Below are positions 8,397 to 15,580 of a stretch of 19,009 nucleotides of DNA, piece by piece. Positions within the stretch are counted from its first letter, which is position 1; every line of letters begins with the position of its first letter. The position numbers and the translations under genes are program-made. The notes beneath the pieces are model-generated. The model searched no databases. It worked only from the letters and a program-made list of their open reading frames with translations, and was not told the origin of the DNA. Source of the DNA: Nocardioides sp. (GTDB taxonomy: Bacteria > Actinomycetota > Actinomycetes > Propionibacteriales > Nocardioidaceae); assembly GCA_003519585.1 (NCBI GenBank), contig DOWL01000141.1, forward strand, positions 9,857-28,865, given 5' to 3'.

Positions 8397-8455
8397 TAGT
8401 CACGACCGAACGGCAGGTGCGAACGCCGTTCGGACCGTCCGTTCGGTCGTGACTA
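8397..8455. promoter_or_regulatory. Inverted-repeat operator-like cluster
   Basis: Two perfect 17-nt arms, TAGTCACGACCGAACGG (8397-8413) and its reverse complement (8439-8455), flank 25 nt. That central stretch contains a third related site, GCCGTTCGG (8425-8433), which pairs with CCGAACGGC (8406-8414). The octamer CCGTTCGG or its complement therefore occurs three times in 41 bp. Such symmetric sites are typical of TetR-like dimeric regulators, but none is encoded in this window. The cluster lies about 47-105 bp before the GTG at 8502, so it more likely serves that gene than rpsJ. Confidence 0.55.
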
Positions 8456-8488
8456 TCACTCCTGGGGCGGATGAGCGGCATCCAGCCA

Positions 8489-8494
8489 TAGACT
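8489..8494 (+). promoter_or_regulatory. -10 element TAGACT, leaderless configuration
   Basis: TAGACT matches the actinobacterial TANNNT -10 pattern and lies 7 nt before the GTG at 8502, so transcription would begin at or next to the start codon. There is no ribosome binding site upstream of the GTG and no recognisable TTGNNN -35. This fits a leaderless mRNA. Confidence 0.45.
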
Positions 8495-8501
8495 CCACAT
8501 C

Positions 8502-9656
8502 GTGCAGAACGAGAACACGTTCTACTCCGACCCGGCTGCGGAGCCGATCCCGGTCACGGTCTGGGGCACGGGGAACATGGGCCGCGCGGCGATCCGGGCC
8601 GTCGAGGCACACCCCGGCCTCAGACTCGCCGCCGTACTCACCGGAACGACGGCCAAGACCGGCCGGGACGCCGGTGAGCTGGCCGGCCTCGACCGAGACC
8701 TTGGCGTACCGCTCTCGACGGATATCGAGATGGGTCTCGCGGCGCTCGGCGGGAGCGGGGCGGTGGCCTACACGGCCTCGGGCGACGTCCGACCCGACGC
8801 CGCACTGACCGACGTACGACGCGCGCTGGCGACGGGCGCGGTGGTGGTCACCCCCGCGGTCTACGCGCTCTACGACCCGCGCAACGCGCCTGCCCAGCTC
8901 CGCGAGCCGCTGCTGGCCGCCGCCCGGAAGGGCGGTTCGGCGCTGTTCGTCTCCGGCGTCGACCCGGGATGGGGCAACGATCTGCTCCCGGTGCTGGTCA
9001 GCGGGTTGGCCGGGACGGTCGAGCAGGTGCGCTGTCAGGAGATCTTCGACTACTCGACCTACGACGCCGCGGACGCGGTGCGGCTGCTGGTCGGCATGGG
9101 CGAGCCGATGGACTACCAGCCCCCGATGGTCGCCCCCGGAGTGCCCACCATGGTCTGGGGCGGGCAGGTACGGATGATCGCCCGCGCCCTGGGCGTCGAG
9201 CTCGCCGAGGTGCGCGAGACCCTCGAACGGCGTCCACTGGAGGTCGATGTGACCACCGCGCTCGGGCGGTTCGAGTCCGGTACCCAGGGTGCGCTGCGGT
9301 TCGAGGTGCAGGGGATCGTCGACGGCGAACCACGGATCGTGGTCGAGCACGTCACCCGGATCGCTCCCGATGTGGCCCCCGACTGGCCGGTCCCACCCGA
9401 CGGCGGCGACGGCGCGCACCGGGTCGTGATCGAGGGACGGCCCCGGATCGAGGTCAGCCTCGAGGCCACCGACGAGCCCGTCGACGGCGTCGGCAACCGG
9501 GCCGCCGGAGGCAACGCCACCGCGGCCAACCGGCTGGTCAACGCGATCCCGTGGCTGCGCACCGCACCGCCGGGGCTCTACGACGGCCTCGACGTACCCC
9601 TCTCCCCCGCCTTCGGGCGGCTCACGGGCGACACGAGCAGGAAGGCACCCGCATGA
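8502..9656 (+). CDS. DapB-fold NAD(P)-dependent dehydrogenase-like protein
   Basis: The N-terminal Rossmann nucleotide-binding motif is visible in VTVWGTGNMGRAAIRAV, with GTGNMG at residues 22-27. The rest resembles proteins annotated in actinobacteria as dihydrodipicolinate reductase-like, related to 2,4-diaminopentanoate dehydrogenase. It is 384 residues, far longer than true DapB (about 245-270), and I do not see the DapB catalytic motif (E-x-H-H-x-x-K and K-D-A-P-S-G-T). It is therefore unlikely to make lysine precursors; an amino-acid or keto-acid dehydrogenase in a catabolic route is possible. Its stop overlaps the next start (ATGA), so the two proteins probably act together. The GTG start appears leaderless. 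Substrate unknown. Confidence 0.8.
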   Translation: MQNENTFYSDPAAEPIPVTVWGTGNMGRAAIRAVEAHPGLRLAAVLTGTTAKTGRDAGELAGLDRDLGVPLSTDIEMGLAALGGSGAVAYTASGDVRPDAALTDVRRALATGAVVVTPAVYALYDPRNAPAQLREPLLAAARKGGSALFVSGVDPGWGNDLLPVLVSGLAGTVEQVRCQEIFDYSTYDAADAVRLLVGMGEPMDYQPPMVAPGVPTMVWGGQVRMIARALGVELAEVRETLERRPLEVDVTTALGRFESGTQGALRFEVQGIVDGEPRIVVEHVTRIAPDVAPDWPVPPDGGDGAHRVVIEGRPRIEVSLEATDEPVDGVGNRAAGGNATAANRLVNAIPWLRTAPPGLYDGLDVPLSPAFGRLTGDTSRKAPA

Positions 9657-10153
9657 TCGTCGACGTACCCGAGGGCCAGGACCCGATCGTCTATGTCTGG
9701 GGAATGATGGTCCCGGGCATCGGGCCAGCCGCGGCCTCGTTCGCTCAGGCGGTCTACGACCACAGCACCCTCGGGCTGCGCGAGTTCGAGGCGGCCCGGC
9801 TCCGGATCGCCCAGATCAACGGGTGCCTGTTCTGCCAGGACTGGCGGACCGAGCGCGACGGGGTCAAGGTCGAGGACGGCTTCGAGCAGGCAGTCACCGA
9901 ATGGCGGACCAGTGCCGCCCTGGACGACCGCGCCCGGCTCGCGGCGGAGTACGCCGAGCGGTACGCACTCGACCACCACAGCCTCGACGAGGAGTTCTGG
10001 ACCCGGATGAAGGCGCACTACTCCGACGCGGAGATCGTCGAGTTGTCGATGTGCCTGGGCTCGTGGCTCTCCTTCGGCCGGCTCAACCGGGTCCTCGGTC
10101 TCGACACCGCCTGCGTGCTGCCCTCGCACTACTCGCGACGCACCGGCGGCTAA
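9653..10153 (+). CDS. Carboxymuconolactone decarboxylase / AhpD-like family protein
   Basis: This 166-residue protein has the AhpD-like helical core with the redox motif C58-L-F-C61 in INGCLFCQDWR. In Mycobacterium tuberculosis AhpD the catalytic set is E118, C130, C133 and H137. By spacing, this protein has E46, C58 and C61, but R65 where the histidine should be. The two cysteines suggest a thiol-disulphide or peroxidase-type activity rather than lactone decarboxylation, and the Arg may change it. It overlaps the preceding dehydrogenase-like gene by 4 nt. The gene ends 47 nt before the next plus-strand gene, with no clear terminator between them. Confidence 0.85.
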   Translation: MIVDVPEGQDPIVYVWGMMVPGIGPAAASFAQAVYDHSTLGLREFEAARLRIAQINGCLFCQDWRTERDGVKVEDGFEQAVTEWRTSAALDDRARLAAEYAERYALDHHSLDEEFWTRMKAHYSDAEIVELSMCLGSWLSFGRLNRVLGLDTACVLPSHYSRRTGG

Positions 10154-10200
10154 GCCTGGATCCACCACATCCCGCGACAGCGGATGACAGGATTGGTGTC

Positions 10201-11361
10201 ATGGCGGATCCGGGGACAGGTGGCACGCCGCTGCCACCGCCGCCGGGCTGGCAGCCACCGCCGCCTCCGCCGCCGTCGTACGCCGGAAACCCGCCACCCG
10301 GGGCACCGCCAGCCGGCTACCCGCCGCCACCGCCGGCCTACCCGCCGGGTTGGTCGCCAGCATCCCCACCGCCGCAGCAGCCACCATCCACGTGGGCTCC
10401 CGCTCCGGGGATGCTCGGGGCCGCGCACAAGCCGGGGGCGATGCCGCTGCGGCCGCTCTCGCTGGGCGACATCTACGACGCGGCGTTCCGGATCATCCGC
10501 TTCAACCCCAAGGCCACGGTCGGCTCGGCCGTCCTGGTCGCCGCGATCGCGATGGCGATCCCGGTGGCGGTGAGCGCGGCACTGTTCTTCGCCGTGGGCG
10601 CCACGCTCGACGAGAGCGGTGACGCCGAGAGCAATGCCACGGCGCTGGTCGGGTACGCCGGCTCACTGGGCCTGGGCCTGGTGCTCAGCACCTTCGGCAC
10701 GATCCTGGTGACCGGGATGATCAGCCACGTCGCCGGCGCCGCCGCGATCGGCCGACGGCTCACGCTGGGCGAGGCGTGGGCGGCGACCCGGGGCAAGCGC
10801 TGGCGGCTGATCGGCCTCGCGCTGCTACTCGGCGTCTCCTTCGGGGTGCTGCTCAGCCTCTACGGGCTGCTGTGGGTGCTGGTGGTGGTCGCGGCCGGAG
10901 ACAACGCCGCGCCGGTCGTCGCGTGGGGGCTGCTCAGCGTCCCGGCCTTCGTCGCCCTGGCCGTGTGGTTCTGGGTGCGGGTCTACTACCTGCCGGTGCC
11001 GGCGCTGATGCTCGAGCCGGTGGGCATCTTCGGCGCCATCCGCCGCGGCTACGTGCTGACCCGCAAGCAGTTCTGGCGCACCTTCGGGATCGCCCTGCTC
11101 ACCATCGTGGTGGTCTCCATCGCCGCCCAGATCGTCGGGTTCCCGATCGGGATCCTGGCCCAGATCATGATCGCGGTGGTCGGCGCGAAGTACGCCCTGC
11201 TGATCCTCGCGATCACCCAGGCGCTGACCCAGGTGGTGGCGGCGGCGTTCGTCACTCCCTTCTCCGCCTCCGTCCCCTCGCTGCAGTACCTCGACCAGCG
11301 GATGCGCAAGGAGGCCTACGACGTCGAGTTGATGCACCGGGCCGGAATCACCGCATCGTGA
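10201..11361 (+). CDS. Proline-rich multi-pass membrane protein
   Basis: The 386-residue product starts with a cytoplasmic-looking proline-rich segment (about residues 1-70, with runs such as PPPPPPP and repeated GYPPPPP-like units). Then comes the conserved entry motif MPLRPLSLGDIYDAAFRIIRFNP and about six hydrophobic helices (roughly 100-130, 150-175, 200-226, 232-255, 290-330 and 335-360). This layout matches actinobacterial proteins assigned to the glycerophosphoryl diester phosphodiesterase membrane domain family, which lack the enzyme domain. The ATG is chosen because AGGA lies 8 nt upstream. Its stop shares GTGA with the next start, so it leads the MoxR cluster. A scaffolding role is inference. 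Confidence 0.75.
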   Translation: MADPGTGGTPLPPPPGWQPPPPPPPSYAGNPPPGAPPAGYPPPPPAYPPGWSPASPPPQQPPSTWAPAPGMLGAAHKPGAMPLRPLSLGDIYDAAFRIIRFNPKATVGSAVLVAAIAMAIPVAVSAALFFAVGATLDESGDAESNATALVGYAGSLGLGLVLSTFGTILVTGMISHVAGAAAIGRRLTLGEAWAATRGKRWRLIGLALLLGVSFGVLLSLYGLLWVLVVVAAGDNAAPVVAWGLLSVPAFVALAVWFWVRVYYLPVPALMLEPVGIFGAIRRGYVLTRKQFWRTFGIALLTIVVVSIAAQIVGFPIGILAQIMIAVVGAKYALLILAITQALTQVVAAAFVTPFSASVPSLQYLDQRMRKEAYDVELMHRAGITAS

Positions 11362-11978
11362 GCCCGCTGACGCTGCTCCTCCCCGACCCGCCCCTGGACC
11401 CGTCGGGCTCCGAGGCCCGGTCCGAGTTGCGCCGCGAGCTGCTCCGACCGGAGTACCACGACCGCAACCTCGTCCAGCAGATCCTCGACTGGGTCAACCG
11501 CAAGGTGAGCAGCGGGCTCGACCAGGCCTCGCATGCGCCGCAGCTCTCGACGCTGATGGCGATGGTCGTCTTCGTGGCGCTGGCCCTGGTGTTGGGCTGG
11601 CTGGTATCCCGCGCCCGCCGTACGACCCGCGACCGGAGCGAGAAACCCGCGGTGCTCACCGATGAGGTTGTCAGCGCCGACGAGCTGCGGGCCCGAGCCC
11701 GGGCGGCTCTGGAGGCCGGCCGGTTCGAGGAGGCGGTCGTCGACGGCTTCCGCGCGGTCGCGGTCCGTCAGGTCGAGCGCGGCCGGCTCGCCGACAACCC
11801 CGGTGCGACGGCGCACGAGGTGGCCGACACGCTTGCCGCGGAGTACCCCGATCGGGCGGACCGGGTCCGGGCCGGGGCGGCGCTCTTCGACGCCGTGCTG
11901 TACGGCGATCGGCCGGCCACCCGCGACCAGGCCGCGTCGGTGCTGGCCCTGGACGACGACCTGGTGGTCCGTCGGTGA
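11358..11978 (+). CDS. DUF4129 domain membrane protein
   Basis: A 206-residue protein with one transmembrane helix (about residues 62-82, LSTLMAMVVFVALALVLGWL) and a cytoplasmic DUF4129-type C-terminus. The diagnostic part is AGRFEEAVVDGFRAVAVRQV, then PGATAHEVADTLA and LFDAVLYGDRPATRDQ. DUF4129 proteins are found next to MoxR/DUF58 genes and in transglutaminase-like proteins; no activity is established. The GTG start overlaps the previous stop (GTGA), and the stop overlaps the next start in the same way. Confidence 0.85.
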   Translation: MSPLTLLLPDPPLDPSGSEARSELRRELLRPEYHDRNLVQQILDWVNRKVSSGLDQASHAPQLSTLMAMVVFVALALVLGWLVSRARRTTRDRSEKPAVLTDEVVSADELRARARAALEAGRFEEAVVDGFRAVAVRQVERGRLADNPGATAHEVADTLAAEYPDRADRVRAGAALFDAVLYGDRPATRDQAASVLALDDDLVVRR

Positions 11979-13141
11979 CCATGACCGCTCCCGCACCAGC
12001 GACGCCCTCCGGGGCGGCAGCTGGAGCCGTCCCCGGACCGCTCAAGCGACACCGCTCGACCCTCGCGATCCTGATCGGCCTGCTGGTCGCGGTCGCGGTG
12101 GCGGTATGGCTGGGCACCGGCACCCGGACCGTGACGCCGATGGATCCCGACAACCCCGGGCCCGACGGGGCCCGCGCGGTGGCGCAGGTCCTCGGCGACC
12201 AGGGTGTCGACGTACTCGCCGCCCGGGGTGCCGACGAGCTCGAGGCGCTCGACGTGGACGAGCAGACCACCGTGGTGGTCGTGCTCCCGGAGTACCTCGG
12301 CACCAGCACGCTCGAGCGGCTCCGGGCCCACACCGCCGACGCACATCGGCTGGTCGTCGTCGGCGCCGGGCCGGGCATCTCGGACACGTTCGGCGCTGCC
12401 GGCGGCGGCGCGGAGGCGACGCTGGGCGCCGGCCGCGATGCCGAGTGCGCCGACCCGCGCTTCGAAGGGCTGACGCTGGAGGTCGACCGATCCTTCGTCT
12501 ACCCGCGCGGCACCTGCTTCCCGGGCAAGGCCGGCGCCGTAGTGGCCGAGCCCGACGAGCGGCTCACCCTGTTCGGAGCCGACCAGGCGCTGACCAACGA
12601 CCAGGTGCTGCGCGCCGACAACGCCGCCGTCGCACTACGACTCCTGGGCCAGGACGACCGATTGGTCTGGTACGTCCCGTCGATCGACGACCTGGTCGGC
12701 GGCGACGGCGTCAGCCTCGCGTCGCTGCTGCCCCGCTGGGTCGAGCCCGGACTCGCGCTCGGGCTGGTCGCCCTCGTGGCTCTCGTCGTGTGGCGGGCGC
12801 GCCGGCTCGGCCCGTTGGCCACCGAGCCGCTCCCCGTCGTGGTCCGCGCGGTGGAGACGACGCGCAGCCTGGGCCGCCTCTACCGTCGTTCGGGTGACCG
12901 TGCCCACGCCGCGAGCTCTCTGCGCCGAGCCGCGCGGGCGCGGCTGGCCGAGCGACTGCGCCTCGGGGCCGGCGCACCGCCCGACGCGGTGGTCCGCGAG
13001 GTGGCCCGGCGCACCGGCCGGTCACAGGACGAGGTCGCCGCGCTGCTCGGCCTCACCGGCGGCGTACCGTCCTCGGACCGCGACTTGATCACGTTGGCCA
13101 ACGAACTGGCCAAGCTCGACAGAGAGGTACGCCGTACATGA
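11975..13141 (+). CDS. DUF4350 domain membrane protein
   Basis: The 388-residue product has a signal-anchor helix at about residues 29-46, then an extracytoplasmic domain, a second helix near 256-273 (LALGLVALVALVVW) and a basic cytoplasmic C-terminus. The region after the first helix (TPMDPDNPGPDGARAVAQVL, then TTVVVVLPEYL) fits DUF4350, a GATase-like fold implicated in holding partner proteins. Two starts are possible: GTG at 11975, overlapping the previous stop (GTGA), or ATG at 11981 six bases later. The first is given because this overlap style recurs across the cluster. It is probably a membrane partner of the MoxR ATPase. Confidence 0.85.
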   Translation: MTMTAPAPATPSGAAAGAVPGPLKRHRSTLAILIGLLVAVAVAVWLGTGTRTVTPMDPDNPGPDGARAVAQVLGDQGVDVLAARGADELEALDVDEQTTVVVVLPEYLGTSTLERLRAHTADAHRLVVVGAGPGISDTFGAAGGGAEATLGAGRDAECADPRFEGLTLEVDRSFVYPRGTCFPGKAGAVVAEPDERLTLFGADQALTNDQVLRADNAAVALRLLGQDDRLVWYVPSIDDLVGGDGVSLASLLPRWVEPGLALGLVALVALVVWRARRLGPLATEPLPVVVRAVETTRSLGRLYRRSGDRAHAASSLRRAARARLAERLRLGAGAPPDAVVREVARRTGRSQDEVAALLGLTGGVPSSDRDLITLANELAKLDREVRRT

Positions 13142-14121
13142 GTGACGCTGTGGACACCAGCGCGGACACCAGCGCGGCCCGCGACCGGCTGGCCGCGGTG
13201 CGCACCGAGGTCGGCAAGGCCGTGGTCGGCCAGGACGCCGCGGTGTCCGGCCTGCTGGTCGCACTGCTGTGCGGCGGGCACGTGCTGATGGAGGGCGTGC
13301 CCGGCACCGCGAAGACGCTGCTGGTGCGCACACTCGCCGGAGCACTCTCGGTGGACACCCGGCGGGTGCAGTTCACCCCCGACCTGATGCCCGGCGACAT
13401 CACCGGCTCGATGGTGATCGACAGCCGGCAGGCGGGCGAGCTGACCTTCCGCGAGGGACCGGTCTTCACCAACCTGCTGCTCGCCGACGAGATCAACCGG
13501 ACGCCACCCAAGACGCAGTCCGCGCTGCTGGAGGCGATGGAGGAGGGCCAGGTCTCCGTCGACGGTGTCTCCCGCAAGGTCCCCTCGCCGTTCCTGGTCG
13601 CGGCGACGCAGAACCCGATCGAGTACGAAGGCACCTATCCGCTCCCCGAGGCCCAGCTCGACCGGTTCCTGCTCAAGGTGGTGCTCCCGATCCCGGAGCG
13701 GACCGACGAGCTGGAGATCCTGCGCCGGCACGCGGCCGGCTTCGACCCCCGCGACGTACGCGCGGCCGGGGTCGCGGCGGTCGCCGGCCCGGCCGACATC
13801 GCCGCCGGCCAGGCGGCGGTGCGGACCGTGCAGGTGACCGACGAGGTGGTCGGCTACATCGTCGACATCGCTCGAGCCACGCGCGAGTCGCCCTCGCTGT
13901 CCCTCGGGGTCAGCCCCCGCGGCGCCACCGCGCTGCTGCGCTCGGCGCGCGCGTGGGCCTGGCTGATCGGTCGCGACTTCGTGACGCCCGACGACGTGAA
14001 GGCACTGGCGCACGCCACCCTCGTGCACCGGCTGGCGCTTCGGCCCGAGGCCGAGCTCGAGGGCGTCGACGTCGCCGAGGTGCTCGGCTCGGCCCTCGGC
14101 TCGGTGCCGGTCCCCCGGTAG
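13138..14121 (+). CDS. MoxR family AAA+ ATPase
   Basis: A chaperone-type ATPase of 327 residues, the normal size. Walker A is GVPGTAKT at residues 53-60, Walker B LLLADEIN at 113-120, sensor 1 ATQNP at 156-160, and an arginine-finger candidate lies in EAQLDRF at about 176. Sensor 2 is in GVSPRGATALLRSARAWA. All catalytic residues are present. MoxR ATPases usually act with a von Willebrand factor A-like partner, here the DUF58 protein encoded just downstream. The ATG shares ATGA with the end of the DUF4350 gene. The target complex is unknown. Confidence 0.95.
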   Translation: MSDAVDTSADTSAARDRLAAVRTEVGKAVVGQDAAVSGLLVALLCGGHVLMEGVPGTAKTLLVRTLAGALSVDTRRVQFTPDLMPGDITGSMVIDSRQAGELTFREGPVFTNLLLADEINRTPPKTQSALLEAMEEGQVSVDGVSRKVPSPFLVAATQNPIEYEGTYPLPEAQLDRFLLKVVLPIPERTDELEILRRHAAGFDPRDVRAAGVAAVAGPADIAAGQAAVRTVQVTDEVVGYIVDIARATRESPSLSLGVSPRGATALLRSARAWAWLIGRDFVTPDDVKALAHATLVHRLALRPEAELEGVDVAEVLGSALGSVPVPR

Positions 14122-14127
14122 GCCGCT

Positions 14128-15420
14128 GTGGTCATCACCGGTCGGGTCCCCCTGCTGCTCCTGCTGGGGCTGGTGCCGGTCGTGCTGCGGCCGCAGGGCA
14201 GCACGGTGCGACTCTGGCTGCTCGTGGTGGCCGTGCTGGTCGTGGCCGACCTGCTGCTCGCTCCGGCGGTGAAGGCGCTGGCGGTCAGTCGGCGCGCGAT
14301 CGGCACGGTGCGGATGGGGTACGACACCGAATCGATGCTGTTTGTCGAGAACGCCGGTCGGCGGCGGTTGCGCGGGCTGGTCCGCGACGCGTGGCAGCCC
14401 ACGGCCGGCGCAACGGCCAACCGGCACCGCATCGCGCTCTCCCCCGGCGACCGGGTGCTGCTCCGCACGCCGCTGCGGCCTCGGCGGCGCGGTGACCTCC
14501 GGGCCGTGGGGGTCACCGTCCGGCTCCGCGGACCACTCGGCCTGGCTGCCCGCCAGAAGACGCTCGACGTCCCGGGCGTCGTGCGCTCGCTGCCGCCGTT
14601 CGAGTCCCGCAAGCACCTGCCGAGCCGGCTGGCCCGGCTGCGCGAGCTCGACGGGCGAGCGGCGATCCGGGTGCGCGGCCAGGGCACGGAGTTCGACTCA
14701 CTCCGCGAGTACGTCCGCGGCGACGACGTACGCTCGATCGACTGGCGCGCGAGCGCCCGCAACCGCACCGTCGTGGTCCGCACCTGGCAGCCCGAACGCG
14801 ACCGGCGGGTGGTGCTGGTGCTCGACACGTCGCGCACCTCGGCGGGCCGGGTCGAGGACGTTCCGCGCCTCGACTCAGCGATGGACGCCGCACTGCTGCT
14901 TGCCGCACTGGCTGCCCGCGCCGGTGACCGGGTCGACTTCGTCGCCGGCGACCGCCGGGTCCGCGCGCGGCTGCGCTCGCGGGGTGCCCGTGATGTGGCG
15001 GCGCACCTGCAGGACACGATGGCCGACCTCGAGCCGGTGATCGCCGAGGCGGACTGGTCGGCACTGGCCGGCGCGGTGACCCAGTTCGGTCGGCAACGCG
15101 CGCTGGTCGTGCTGCTGACCCCTCTGGAGCCGGCCGCCGTCGAGGAGGGGCTGCTGCCGGTGCTGCCATCGCTGACCCGGCACCACCGCGTGGTCCTGGC
15201 CTCGGTCCGCGATCCGGAGCTGGAGCGGCTCGCGGACACCCGCGGCACCATCGACGAGGTCTACGACGCCGCCGCCGCCGAGCAGGCGATGATCCGCCGA
15301 CGACACACCGCCGAGATGCTCCGTGCGCTCGGCCTGGACGTCGTCGACGCCGACGCCGAACGCCTTCCACCCGCCCTGGCCGACCACTACCTCTCCCTCA
15401 AGGCGCAGGGGCTGCTCTAG
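14128..15420 (+). CDS. DUF58 domain protein (vWA-like partner of MoxR)
   Basis: The 430-residue product has two N-terminal hydrophobic helices (about residues 8-21 and 27-45), then a beta-rich region and the DUF58 signature at about 186-212 (GTEFDSLREYVRGDD, then RSIDWRASAR). A von Willebrand A-like core follows, with a metal-site-like D233-T-S235-R-T in VVLVLDTSRTS. The usual third residue is Ser and here it is Thr, a mild change. The start is GTG, 6 nt after the moxR-like stop, with only a weak ribosome binding site, so coupling to upstream translation is likely. It is the last gene before the convergent region. Confidence 0.92.
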   Translation: MVITGRVPLLLLLGLVPVVLRPQGSTVRLWLLVVAVLVVADLLLAPAVKALAVSRRAIGTVRMGYDTESMLFVENAGRRRLRGLVRDAWQPTAGATANRHRIALSPGDRVLLRTPLRPRRRGDLRAVGVTVRLRGPLGLAARQKTLDVPGVVRSLPPFESRKHLPSRLARLRELDGRAAIRVRGQGTEFDSLREYVRGDDVRSIDWRASARNRTVVVRTWQPERDRRVVLVLDTSRTSAGRVEDVPRLDSAMDAALLLAALAARAGDRVDFVAGDRRVRARLRSRGARDVAAHLQDTMADLEPVIAEADWSALAGAVTQFGRQRALVVLLTPLEPAAVEEGLLPVLPSLTRHHRVVLASVRDPELERLADTRGTIDEVYDAAAAEQAMIRRRHTAEMLRALGLDVVDADAERLPPALADHYLSLKAQGLL

Positions 15421-15445
15421 GCTGGTTGCCGGCGTCGTTCTGGAT

Positions 15446-15563
15446 GAATCCCTACATATGTTGGGATTCCGACATATGTGCGCGACCCCCCAAGGCAATC
15501 CCTGACGTTCTCACGCAATGCAACGCCCCAGAACGTCAGGAATCCCAACATATGTTGGGATCC
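15446..15563. repeat. Nested palindromic repeat between convergent genes
   Basis: Two 24-bp units (15446-15469 and 15540-15563) match at 22 of 24 positions, and each is nearly self-complementary around ACATATGT. The right unit holds a perfect 20-bp palindrome (15542-15561), ATCCCAACATATGTTGGGAT. The left unit is palindromic except for one T-T mismatch. A third ACATATGT is at 15472-15479. Between the units lies a strong hairpin (15501-15540). This AT-rich core stands out from the GC-rich surroundings. Its layout recalls a REP/BIME-type element or a small non-autonomous mobile element; no transposase is nearby. Confidence 0.7.
15501..15540. terminator. Hairpin, possible bidirectional terminator
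   Basis: The arms CCTGACGTTCT (15501-15511) and AGAACGTCAGG (15530-15540) pair perfectly over 11 bp around an 18-nt loop. The stem extends to 14 bp with one mismatch. It lies between the stop of the DUF58 gene (15420) and the stop of the minus-strand membrane protein gene (15581), where a shared terminator is expected. No T-run follows on either strand, as is common for actinobacterial terminators. It may instead be only the core of the surrounding repeat. Confidence 0.4.
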
Positions 15564-15580
15564 CTGCACCAGCAGAGCGG

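Larger units (their letters stand above)
8058..8501. other. Divergent intergenic control region (444 bp)
   Basis: This gap separates rpsJ (minus) from the plus-strand dehydrogenase-like gene. Open frames in it are short or continue the shadows of flanking genes, and none is convincing. It contains a perfect 9-bp stem-loop in the rpsJ leader, a weak -35/-10 pair for rpsJ, a cluster of CCGTTCGG-type inverted sites, and a TAGACT -10-like element next to the GTG start at 8502. These are listed separately. Confidence 0.8.

Noticed and set aside
8502..9656. Assignment as lysine-pathway dapB
   Set aside because: The protein is too long and lacks the DapB catalytic motif. Only the nucleotide-binding fold is shared.
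15323..15505. Short frame reading through the palindromic element
   Set aside because: It begins inside the DUF58 gene in another frame, and its end is translated repeat sequence.
15446..15563. CRISPR array
   Set aside because: There are only two palindromic units, with no regular spacers and no cas genes.
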